6,571 nucleotides of DNA from Sulfurimonas sp. (GTDB taxonomy: Bacteria > Campylobacterota > Campylobacteria > Campylobacterales > Sulfurimonadaceae): NCBI GenBank assembly GCA_002733155.1, contig NVUO01000017.1:9992-16562 (forward strand), written 5' to 3'. Within the stretch, counting starts at the first letter, position 1. Each line of letters begins with the position of its first letter. Shown here piece after piece: positions 1-6,517 of the stretch. The notes beneath the pieces were generated by a model, which made no database searches, was not told where the DNA came from, and was given only the letters and a program-made list of their open reading frames with translations. A program made the translations under genes and the position numbers.

Positions 1-86
1 TTCATCCAGAATTCACTTCTCGTTTACAAACTCCAAATCCAGCTATACTCGCATTTGTAAAAGCAAGTATGCGTACAACTGATTAA
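1..86 (+). CDS. pyrG: CTP synthase, C-terminal end (5' truncated by window edge)
   Basis: This is the last 27 full codons of a gene entering from the left, read in the frame of bases 3-5 and stopping with TAA at 84-86. The translation begins with HPEFTSRLQTPNPAILAFVK and ends MRTTD. HPEF followed by a short basic tail is the typical end of CTP synthase. In that family the His and Glu of HPEF belong to the Cys-His-Glu triad of the class I glutamine amidotransferase domain, which supplies ammonia for conversion of UTP to CTP in the cytoplasm. The pyrG-recJ order seen here is also known in Campylobacter jejuni, which supports the call. The synthetase domain and most of the amidotransferase domain lie outside the window, so completeness cannot be judged. 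Confidence 0.9.
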   Translation, partial: HPEFTSRLQTPNPAILAFVKASMRTTD

Positions 87-100
87 TAATTATATTTTCT

Positions 101-168
101 CATTCCGTGCTTGATGCGGAATCTAAATATACAAACTAGACTCCCAGTTAAGCTGAGAGTGACGAGGG
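101..168. repeat. Two-hairpin palindromic element, probable degenerate dispersed repeat
   Basis: Two inverted repeats fill the pyrG-recJ gap. The first is ATTCCG (102-107) and CGGAAT (117-122) around a 9-base loop. The second is ACTCcCAG (140-147) and CTGaGAGT (153-160) around a 5-base loop, with one mismatch. The wording (cattccgtgcttgat, cggaatct, gactcccagttaagctg, gagtgacgaggga) resembles small palindromic elements scattered between genes of many bacteria, which often give spurious short ORFs. Base composition is richer in G+C than the surrounding spacer. Seen directly: the two stems. Inferred: that it is a mobile or dispersed repeat, since only one copy is visible in this window. Confidence 0.6.
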
Positions 169-169
169 A
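164..169 (+). promoter_or_regulatory. Ribosome-binding site deciding the recJ start
   Basis: GAGGGA ends four bases before the ATG at 174, whereas the in-frame upstream starts TTG (111) and ATG (114) have no purine-rich site and lie inside the palindromic element. The Shine-Dalgarno match is made of the right edge of that element, so the repeat appears to have supplied the recJ translation signal. Confidence 0.6.
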
Positions 170-173
170 TTTT

Positions 174-1766
174 ATGAAAAATATACCTATTCTAAATAAA
201 AAAAAGCTTTTTAAATTACTTTCTTCACGCTTTGATAAAGAAGATAAAAAACTATCAGATATTCCAAATCCTAGCCTACTTAAAGATGCCAATAAATCAG
301 CTAAAAAAATAGCTGAGGCTATTAGAGATAATAAAAAAATTACCTTAGTTGGTGATTATGATGTAGATGGTGTAAGTTCAACTGCAATTATGGTTGATTT
401 TTTTAGGCAAATTCCATATCCGCTAGAGGCTATCATTCCAAACCGTTTTAGAGATGGTTATGGAGTAAGTCCAAATGTATTACAAAGAATTAAAGCCGAT
501 TTAGTTATTACAGTTGACAATGGAATTTCAGCTATAGAGGCCGCAAAAATTTGTAAAGAAAAAAATATTGAGCTTATTATAACTGATCATCATACCCCAG
601 ATGAAATTTTACCAGATGCTTACGCTATAGTAAATCCAAAACTAGATACATGTGAATATCCATTTAAAGAGATATGTGGGGCACAGGTAGCATGGTTGCT
701 TCTAGCTTTAGTAAAAAAAGAATTAAATCTAAATATAAATATGAAACAATTTATGGATATATTATGTATAGCTATAATTGCAGATATAATGCCACTAATA
801 AATATAAACCGTGCCCTTGTAAAAGAGGGATTAAAAGTTTTAATGTCATCTAACAGACCAGCATCTATAATTATTCGAGATTTTTTAAATAAGGCTATTA
901 TAAACTCTGAAGATATAGCTTTTCAAATTGCACCTAGAATTAATGCAGCCGGAAGATTAGAGGATGCATCAATAGCTTTGGAATTTTTCACAGCTATTGA
1001 TGTAAACACTGCATATAAACAATTTGAGAAACTAAATGCCTTAAATGAATTACGAAAAGAAACTGAGGCCGAGACTACTAAAGAAGCTATTTCTAAAGTA
1101 AATGTAAATGATACACTTATAGTAGTGTCAGGTGAGGGATGGCATGAGGGTGTAGTTGGAATTGTTGCAGCTAGATTAGTTGAACGCTTTGATAAACCAG
1201 CAATTGTACTAAGCATAGAAAATGGCTTAGCTAAGGGTAGCGCTAGAAGCATAGCAAATGTAAGTATATATGAGCTTATAAAAGAAAATAAAACTTACCT
1301 AAGTAAATTTGGTGGTCATAAAATGGCAGCTGGTCTTGGTTTAAACAGCCATGATATAGAAGAATTTACAGTAGCTATAAATAAATCGGCTTCAAAAATA
1401 GATCCAAAAGACTTTATTCCAAATGACGAAGCTCTTGGAATTCTTCCTAGTGATGAGATAAACTTTGAATTATTAAATCTACTTGATAATTTTGAACCAT
1501 ATGGTGAGGCTAACAAAAAACCTCTATTTTTTATCAAAGATGCTTCAATTTTAGATATTAAACTCTTTGGTAAAGATAAATCCCATTCAAAAATTATAAT
1601 TAGACAATTTAATCATGAAAGAAAGTCTATAGAACTAATTTTATTTAAAACAGCTTTTAAGATGCCTAGGGACATGAAACTAACTTGTAATTACAGAGTT
1701 ACAAAAAATGAATTTAACAATAAAGTATCAATACAACTTATAATAAATAAAATTTATAATTATTAA
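174..1766 (+). CDS. recJ: Single-stranded-DNA-specific 5'-3' exonuclease RecJ
   Basis: RecJ is a cytoplasmic DHH-family nuclease that degrades single-stranded DNA 5' to 3' in recombination and mismatch or base-excision repair, using Mn2+ or Mg2+. From the ATG at 174 the protein has 530 residues, a little shorter than E. coli RecJ (577). The family motifs appear in order: GDYDVDG (D61, D63, D65), VDNG (D115), the DHH signature (D138-H140), the CEYPFKEICGAQ segment, ADIMPL, PRINAAGR (254-261), WHEGVVGIVA (from W323) in the DHHA1 region, and GGHKMAAG (380-387). The rest should be the C-terminal OB-like domain. All metal-binding motifs look intact. A 21-codon longer reading from TTG 111 is possible but those residues are translated repeat, and the best ribosome-binding site serves 174. 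It follows pyrG and may be cotranscribed with it. No strong terminator is visible after the stop. Confidence 0.93.
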   Translation: MKNIPILNKKKLFKLLSSRFDKEDKKLSDIPNPSLLKDANKSAKKIAEAIRDNKKITLVGDYDVDGVSSTAIMVDFFRQIPYPLEAIIPNRFRDGYGVSPNVLQRIKADLVITVDNGISAIEAAKICKEKNIELIITDHHTPDEILPDAYAIVNPKLDTCEYPFKEICGAQVAWLLLALVKKELNLNINMKQFMDILCIAIIADIMPLININRALVKEGLKVLMSSNRPASIIIRDFLNKAIINSEDIAFQIAPRINAAGRLEDASIALEFFTAIDVNTAYKQFEKLNALNELRKETEAETTKEAISKVNVNDTLIVVSGEGWHEGVVGIVAARLVERFDKPAIVLSIENGLAKGSARSIANVSIYELIKENKTYLSKFGGHKMAAGLGLNSHDIEEFTVAINKSASKIDPKDFIPNDEALGILPSDEINFELLNLLDNFEPYGEANKKPLFFIKDASILDIKLFGKDKSHSKIIIRQFNHERKSIELILFKTAFKMPRDMKLTCNYRVTKNEFNNKVSIQLIINKIYNY

Positions 1767-1822
1767 ACAAAAAAATATAACAATTTAAGCTTCATTTAAA
1801 ATATTTTTAAGCCACAAAAATG

Positions 1823-1854
1823 TAGAATTAATTACTTTTATCAAAACATAAGGA
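1823..1854 (+). promoter_or_regulatory. Candidate -10 element and ribosome-binding site of the SQR-like gene
   Basis: The 93-base gap after recJ is nearly all A/T. It contains TAGAAT (1823-1828), a possible -10 element with no recognisable -35, and a clear AAGGA (1850-1854) five bases before the ATG at 1860. The ribosome-binding site is convincing. The promoter is weak evidence in such AT-rich DNA. No strong recJ terminator hairpin is seen in the gap, so readthrough from recJ is also possible. Confidence 0.35.
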
Positions 1855-1859
1855 TATCT

Positions 1860-3359
1860 ATGCAAAAAAACAAAATTTTAGAAGAGATTTTAAATGAAGT
1901 TGATAAGCATCCAGAGATTATGTCTCGTCGTGAAGCGCTAAAATATCTAACTGTATCTCCATTAGCAGCATCAGTATTAGCTAGTGCTAGTATCGGAGCT
2001 ATTACTGCAAGTGCATCAACTGATGTAAGTGGAAAAATTGTTATAGTTGGTGGTGGTTTGTCTGGCATGAGTACAGCTGCTCGTCTTAATAACTCTATTA
2101 AAAATGCAGATATTACTGTAATTGAACCTGACCCATTATCAGTATCATATCAACCAGGTCAAACTCTGGTTGCATCTGGTATTTGGAATCTTTCCGATAT
2201 CCAATATAAAAGGGATGATTACCTTCCAAAAGGTATAAAACTAATTAAAGGTTCTGTAACTTCTTTTGATCCAAAAAACAATAAAGTTACTGTAGATGGT
2301 TCTAAGGATATATCTTACGACCAGTTAGTTATTGCTACTGGGATTATGCTTAACTATAAAGCTATTAAAGGTTTAGATGGTGAGATAACATCAGCTACTA
2401 CCAATAATGCAGATACTAAAAAAACAATCACTAAAAATGGTCTTCACTCTATTTATTTCCAAGATGGTGCAAAAGCTACTTGGCAAGGTATTCAAGAATT
2501 AGTAGAAAAAGCCAAAAATCACACAGGTAGTGAAAAACTTCAGGCAATATTTACTCACCCAAGGGGTCCATTAAAATGTGGAGGTGCACCTAAAAAAATT
2601 ATGTACCTAACACATGCCCGTCTTGAAGAAGCTGGTGTTCGTGACAAGGTTGAAATGACTTTTTATCCTAATGGTGGTGCTATGTTTGGTATCAAAGATT
2701 ACCATACAGCTATCGTTAAACAATTTGAAGAAAGAGATTTCAAATGGCACTACAAACATAATCTAATTGCAGTAGATACAGCTACTAAAACAGCTACATT
2801 CAATAAATGGAAAAAAGTTGAAAAACAATTTGAAGATGAGATGGGTGATCCAATCATGAAAAAGGTAGAGGTAAGTGAACCTGTTGAAGTTAAATATGAC
2901 TTTATGCATGTAACTCCACCTCAAAAAGCTCCAGATGTAGTTGCACAGTCTGAGCTTGGTTCTCAAGGTCCAGGATGGGTTACTGTTAACAAAAAAACTC
3001 TACAAAGTTCATTTTTTCCTAATGTTTGGTCATTGGGTGATGTAGCTGGGATACCAATGGGTAAGACTGGTGGTTCAGTTCGTAAACAATACAAGATAGT
3101 AGTTGATAATATAATATCTGTAATGGGTGGTAAAAAACCTACAGCTCTATATGATGGATATACAGTATGTCCAATAATTACAAGCATTGGTACTGTAATG
3201 TTAGCTGAGTTTAACTGGGCATCTAAAAAACCAGGCTCTGGGGTTAATGCAACTTCCTTTCCACTTGATCCAACTAAAGAAAGATGGATATGGTGGTTAT
3301 TAAAAGTTTATGCTCTTAAACCTATGACTATCCATGGTATGCTTGCTGGTAGGGCATAA
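1860..3359 (+). CDS. sqr: Tat-exported sulfide:quinone oxidoreductase-like flavoprotein (type II SQR family)
   Basis: This 499-residue FAD enzyme probably oxidises sulfide or a related reduced sulfur compound and passes electrons to membrane quinone. A twin-arginine signal is visible: SRREALK (22-28), a hydrophobic Ala/Ser-rich stretch, and ASA before a likely cleavage site after residue 52. The Rossmann FAD motif GGGLSG follows at 64-69. Similarity to type II SQRs such as human SQOR runs to the end: LKCGGAPKKIMYL (Cys240), MHVTPPQKAPD, NVWSLGDVAGIP (Asp394 in the second FAD motif), YDGYTVCPIIT (Cys437) and a Trp-rich C-terminus (RWIWWLLK) suited to membrane-surface attachment. Oddity: SQOR has a second redox Cys right after the GD of the FAD motif, but here it is Val395. 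The ATG at 1860 is chosen for its AAGGA. An in-frame ATG at 1920 would begin directly at MSRR but lacks a good site. The alternative is a sulfide-dehydrogenase-like flavoprotein with another substrate. Confidence 0.75.
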   Translation: MQKNKILEEILNEVDKHPEIMSRREALKYLTVSPLAASVLASASIGAITASASTDVSGKIVIVGGGLSGMSTAARLNNSIKNADITVIEPDPLSVSYQPGQTLVASGIWNLSDIQYKRDDYLPKGIKLIKGSVTSFDPKNNKVTVDGSKDISYDQLVIATGIMLNYKAIKGLDGEITSATTNNADTKKTITKNGLHSIYFQDGAKATWQGIQELVEKAKNHTGSEKLQAIFTHPRGPLKCGGAPKKIMYLTHARLEEAGVRDKVEMTFYPNGGAMFGIKDYHTAIVKQFEERDFKWHYKHNLIAVDTATKTATFNKWKKVEKQFEDEMGDPIMKKVEVSEPVEVKYDFMHVTPPQKAPDVVAQSELGSQGPGWVTVNKKTLQSSFFPNVWSLGDVAGIPMGKTGGSVRKQYKIVVDNIISVMGGKKPTALYDGYTVCPIITSIGTVMLAEFNWASKKPGSGVNATSFPLDPTKERWIWWLLKVYALKPMTIHGMLAGRA

Positions 3360-3364
3360 TATAA

Positions 3365-3401
3365 AAGGAGTCTTCTGGCTCCTTATCTCAAAGTTTTTTT
3401 T
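3365..3401 (+). terminator. Probable terminator after the SQR-like gene
   Basis: AAGGAGTC (3365-3372) pairs with GGCTCCTT (3377-3384), with one G-U pair, around a TTCT loop. Eight T residues follow at 3394-3401. The stem begins five bases after the stop codon. The nine-base gap between stem and T-tract is longer than in a standard intrinsic terminator, so termination may be partial. Confidence 0.55.
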
Positions 3402-3434
3402 ATATCATTCAGAAGCCCCTTAAGCTTTTAAAAG

Positions 3435-3464
3435 TATAATATTCTCCATATATATAATAGGAGA
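3435..3464 (+). promoter_or_regulatory. Candidate promoter (-10) and ribosome-binding site of the MBL gene
   Basis: A perfect TATAAT lies at 3435-3440 just after the self-complementary CTTTTAAAAG (3425-3434). Initiation from it would leave a leader of roughly 20 bases. No -35 hexamer is evident, which is common in Campylobacterota. AGGAGA (3459-3464) is a strong ribosome-binding site for the ATG at 3469. A second TATAAT (3453-3458) touches the ribosome-binding site and is too close to the start to be a useful -10. Confidence 0.45.
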
Positions 3465-3468
3465 ACAA

Positions 3469-4440
3469 ATGAAAACAATCAGTACAGTACTTTCAATGAT
3501 TATTGCATTTTCTTTATCATTAAATGCATTTTCTTTAGGAAAATTAGGTGAATTCAAATTTGAAAAAGTAAATCAAAATGTATGGATTATGCATGGACCA
3601 GTTATGGAGCCAAACAAAGAAAATGAAGGTTTTATGAATAACCCTTCATTTGTAGAAGGCGAGCATGGTCTTATTATGATTGATCCAGGTGGTAACTACA
3701 ATGTTGGTAAAAAAATCTTTGCTGAACTTAAAAAAGTAACAGACAAGCCAGTGATAGCAATTTTAAATACTCACAAACATGGTGATCATTGGTTTGCAGG
3801 CAAAGCTATATTAGAGCATTACCCAAAAGCTGATAGTTATGCACATCCAAATATGATTAAAGTTGTAAAAGAGGGTGGGGCTGATTTATGGTATGGGATT
3901 TTAGAGAGATTATCTGGTAATCTAAAAGGTACTAAACCATATCCATATCCTAATAAAACTGTAAATGGGGGTAATACTTTAACATTTGATGGTCAAATCT
4001 TTAAAATTCATCATCCTAAACGTGCACATACTGATACTGATATTTTAATTGAGCATGTAAACTCTAAAACATTATGGCTTGGTGATAACTTAATGAAAAA
4101 CCGTCTTGGTGGTATGGACGGATCTTCAAGTGTATATGGAAATATTGAACTTCTTGAAAATATTATAAATCAAAAAGATGGATATGGTAAATATAACTTA
4201 TATGTACCAGGTCATGGTCCCTCTGGAAAGATGCATGAGACTATTGATCCTTTTTTAAATTACTTCAAAATTATTTTAAAATATGCTAAAGAAGCTTATG
4301 ATAATGATATGGAAAGTTATGAAATCAAACCTAAAGCGGTAAAAGAACTTAAAGACTACTATGATTGGGATGCATTTGACGGCCAAGTGGGTAAACACCT
4401 AATGAGAGCTTTCTCTGAAGTAGAATTAAAAGATATATAA
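3469..4440 (+). CDS. Secreted metallo-beta-lactamase-fold hydrolase (SoxH-like)
   Basis: The 323-residue protein starts with a Sec signal peptide: Lys2, a hydrophobic core to about residue 18, and likely cleavage after Ala20 (SLNA). It should act in the periplasm. The metallo-beta-lactamase fold is shown by THKHGDH (H102, H104, D106, H107), H187 in RAHTDTD, D206 in LGDN and H249 in VPGHGP, a complete set for a binuclear, usually zinc, site of glyoxalase II type. The upstream MIDPGG strand is also typical. Exported MBL proteins of this size include SoxH and the quinoprotein-associated zinc hydrolases found near sulfur- or alcohol-oxidation genes. The substrate cannot be read from the sequence. 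It follows the SQR-like gene after 109 bases with its own signals. Persulfide dioxygenase is a less likely alternative because that family is normally cytoplasmic or mitochondrial and uses a single iron. Confidence 0.8.
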   Translation: MKTISTVLSMIIAFSLSLNAFSLGKLGEFKFEKVNQNVWIMHGPVMEPNKENEGFMNNPSFVEGEHGLIMIDPGGNYNVGKKIFAELKKVTDKPVIAILNTHKHGDHWFAGKAILEHYPKADSYAHPNMIKVVKEGGADLWYGILERLSGNLKGTKPYPYPNKTVNGGNTLTFDGQIFKIHHPKRAHTDTDILIEHVNSKTLWLGDNLMKNRLGGMDGSSSVYGNIELLENIINQKDGYGKYNLYVPGHGPSGKMHETIDPFLNYFKIILKYAKEAYDNDMESYEIKPKAVKELKDYYDWDAFDGQVGKHLMRAFSEVELKDI

Positions 4441-4446
4441 TTCACA

Positions 4447-4471
4447 AATGATAAGCCTCTGGCTTATCATT
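4447..4471. terminator. Perfect 11-bp hairpin between the MBL gene and the unknown gene
   Basis: AATGATAAGCC (4447-4457) is perfectly complementary to GGCTTATCATT (4461-4471) with a TCT loop. It starts seven bases after the MBL stop and ends eleven bases before the next ATG. No T-run follows on either strand, so it is not a textbook intrinsic terminator. It may be a partial terminator, an mRNA 3'-end stabiliser, or a structure affecting translation of the next gene. Confidence 0.5.
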
Positions 4472-4482
4472 CAAGATATAAT

Positions 4483-5220
4483 ATGTCTGAGATAAAAAAT
4501 TATGATAGATTTAAAGAATTATACAAAGACAAAAAGTACGCATTAGCTTATGCTATTGCTGTCAAATATACTTACTTACAATTAACTCCAGAATATATAC
4601 AAATGGAGAAAAATTTTCAAATATCTTATGTAAATGCTCAAAAACTTATATTACTAAACCTACCAGATAAAGCAAAAAATCAAATAAATAAATATATAAG
4701 TGTAATATCCAAACAAAAAGTATTACAACTTATAACTACTAACAATACTAAATTTAAAGAATTTTTATTGGCATATGAAGATAATAATTTTAGAAAATGT
4801 TATGAGATTATGGATATATATAAAAATATACAACTTATAAAAATATCTATACTGTTAAATGATTACTGGGATAAACTTATCAACAAATGTTTAAAATATG
4901 CAGATAAAGGTGATATTAGTTCCATAAAAATATCTATGGGCAAACTTTTACTTGTAAAAACTAGGGCTAATGAAATTTCTAAGATACTAAAATTTACATT
5001 TCTTGTAAAGATAGAATCTTTATTAAAAGAAAAAAACTATTTAAGTTGCGAGGCTATTATTTATTTTTACATAGATATCTTTGATACTGATATAAAAATA
5101 AAAAAAATAAAAAAAATGTTTGAAAAAAACTCATCTATCACTTTAGCTATAACTATTAAAAATGAAAAAATGAAAAAACATGCTTGGAGAGAATCTAAAC
5201 TTACTATAAATTTTGATTAA
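4483..5220 (+). CDS. Lysine-rich, probably helical protein of unknown function
   Basis: I do not recognise this 245-residue protein. It has no signal peptide and no clear membrane segment, so it is likely cytoplasmic. About one residue in six is lysine, and Ile, Leu, Asn and Tyr are also abundant. Patterns such as ELYKDKKYALAYAIAVKY and LNLPDKAKNQINKYI suggest short paired amphipathic helices of the kind seen in TPR-like or other alpha-solenoid proteins, but no consensus TPR is evident. Two cysteines (in FRKCYEI and LSCEAIIY) are isolated. There is no catalytic motif. The ATG at 4483 has only a weak AAGA upstream. The frame is open back to the MBL stop codon at 4438, with no better start. The gene has the same frame as the MBL gene and converges with fliI, overlapping its 3' end by 17 bases. 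Its length and steady codon use argue that it is real. Confidence 0.7.
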   Translation: MSEIKNYDRFKELYKDKKYALAYAIAVKYTYLQLTPEYIQMEKNFQISYVNAQKLILLNLPDKAKNQINKYISVISKQKVLQLITTNNTKFKEFLLAYEDNNFRKCYEIMDIYKNIQLIKISILLNDYWDKLINKCLKYADKGDISSIKISMGKLLLVKTRANEISKILKFTFLVKIESLLKEKNYLSCEAIIYFYIDIFDTDIKIKKIKKMFEKNSSITLAITIKNEKMKKHAWRESKLTINFD

Positions 5221-6517
5221 TAATTTCTAAGAGTGTTGTCACAGTATCATCAAAAGGATTTTGTAAAAGTGAACTTTGAGTCATAAATTTTTCCATAATT
5301 TCTTTTTTAGATATAGCCTCATCAAGTTCATGGTCACTTCCTTTTGCATATGCACCTATACGTATAAGCATCTCATTTTCTTTTAAAAGGGTATACATCC
5401 TTCTAAATCTTAAAACTGCACTTAAATGTTCCTCACTAATAATATCATTCATTACCCTTGAGGCTGAATTTAAAATATGTATAGGTGGATATATACCAAA
5501 GTCTGTAAGTTCCCTAGATAATATTATGTGACCGTCTAAGATAGACCTAGACTGGTCTGCAATAGGGTCACTCATATCATCACCCTCAATTAATACGGTG
5601 AAAAAGGCTGTAATTGAGCCCTTCCCCTCTTCTTTACCTGCACGTTCCATTAATTGTGGTAATAAACTTAAAGATGATGGTGGATAACCCTTAGATGTTG
5701 GTGGCTCACCAAGGGCTAAACCAATCTCCCTTTGTGCCATTGCAAATCTTGTCACTGAATCCATAATAAAAAGTACATCAAGACCCTTGTCTTTAAAGTA
5801 TTCAGCTACACTCATAGCTGCAAAAGCTCCATACTTTCTCATAAGCGGACTATCATCAGATGTAGCAACTATTATTACTGTATTAGTTAAATCACCGCCA
5901 AGGTTTTTTTCTATAAATTCTGGTACCTCACGACCACGCTCACCAATTAAAGCTACAATCTTTATGGGTGCATCAGTTCCACGCACTATCATTCCCATTA
6001 AGGTTGATTTACCTACACCAGACCCTGCAAAAATTCCAAGTTTTTGACCCTTTCCACAGGTTAAAAGAGCATCTATGCTTTTTACACCTACAGGAAAAAC
6101 TTCATCTATCATTCCGCGTTTCATTGCAGCTATTGGGGATTTTATGATTGGGCTATATATTGTAGATTCTATTCTTCCTTTTCCATCTATTGGATGCATA
6201 AATGGATCAACAACGCGACCAAGTAAAGCATCTCCAACTGGGATATTCATACCTGTCTGGTCTAAAAATACCTTATCCCCAGAACAAAAACCCTCTACAA
6301 AAGAAAATGGTGTAATTAAAAATGTAAATCCATCTATTTCTGTAACCATACCTAAGGTTTCTTGATTGCTTGTATTTGAGATTATTTTAACCATATCACT
6401 AATGCTTACATTTAATCCTTTAGCTGTTATAACTGTAGCATTTATTTTTATTACCTCACCAAAGCGAATCGAATAGTTTTTTGATGATATCTTATCTTTT
6501 AGTGATTTAAATGGCAT
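5204..6517 (-). CDS. fliI: Flagellum-specific ATPase FliI
   Basis: FliI is the hexameric ATPase of the flagellar type III export apparatus. It works with FliH and FliJ at the cytoplasmic base of the export gate to deliver rod, hook and filament subunits. The 437-residue length is typical. Visible features are an N-terminal beta-barrel region (about 1-95), GDALLGRVVDP (95-105), Walker A AGSGVGKST (164-172, Lys170), GERGRE (192-197, whose Glu is catalytic in the F1-beta-related family), Walker B DVLFIMDS (ending Asp253-Ser254), the FliI/type III signature GEPPTSKGYPPS (270-281), and LDGHIILSREL (327-337). This distinguishes it from F1 ATP synthase subunits. The stop is TAG at 5204-5206. The ATG at 6515-6517 directly follows the stop codon of the upstream gene and lacks a clear ribosome-binding site, which suggests translational coupling. 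No terminator is visible in the convergent overlap. Confidence 0.95.
   Translation of the reverse strand: MPFKSLKDKISSKNYSIRFGEVIKINATVITAKGLNVSISDMVKIISNTSNQETLGMVTEIDGFTFLITPFSFVEGFCSGDKVFLDQTGMNIPVGDALLGRVVDPFMHPIDGKGRIESTIYSPIIKSPIAAMKRGMIDEVFPVGVKSIDALLTCGKGQKLGIFAGSGVGKSTLMGMIVRGTDAPIKIVALIGERGREVPEFIEKNLGGDLTNTVIIVATSDDSPLMRKYGAFAAMSVAEYFKDKGLDVLFIMDSVTRFAMAQREIGLALGEPPTSKGYPPSSLSLLPQLMERAGKEEGKGSITAFFTVLIEGDDMSDPIADQSRSILDGHIILSRELTDFGIYPPIHILNSASRVMNDIISEEHLSAVLRFRRMYTLLKENEMLIRIGAYAKGSDHELDEAISKKEIMEKFMTQSSLLQNPFDDTVTTLLEIINQNL

Noticed and set aside
111..173. N-terminal extension of recJ from TTG 111 or ATG 114
   Set aside because: The 21 extra codons are translated palindromic repeat, have no ribosome-binding site, and are not needed for the RecJ motifs. 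The GAGGGA-ATG at 174 is a better start.
83..292. Minus-strand reading frame across the repeat and recJ start
   Set aside because: It is the complement of the palindromic element and the recJ 5' end. Such frames are a known artefact of these repeats, and it has no recognisable protein features.
923..1537. Minus-strand open frames inside recJ
   Set aside because: They are complements of a gene with a full set of conserved RecJ motifs and show no independent domain or translation signal.
3469..4440. Persulfide dioxygenase (ETHE1-type) identity for the MBL protein
   Set aside because: The signal peptide, the length above 300 residues, and the full H-H-D-H/H/D/H ligand set fit exported binuclear MBL hydrolases better than the short mononuclear-iron dioxygenases. 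Not excluded, but not supported.
4477..4482. TATAAT as a promoter for the unknown gene
   Set aside because: It touches the ATG at 4483, so transcription would start inside the coding region and lose the start codon. In AT-rich DNA such a match is expected by chance.
5787..6365. Plus-strand open frames inside fliI
   Set aside because: They are complements of strongly conserved FliI sequence, including the Walker A region, and are not credible genes.
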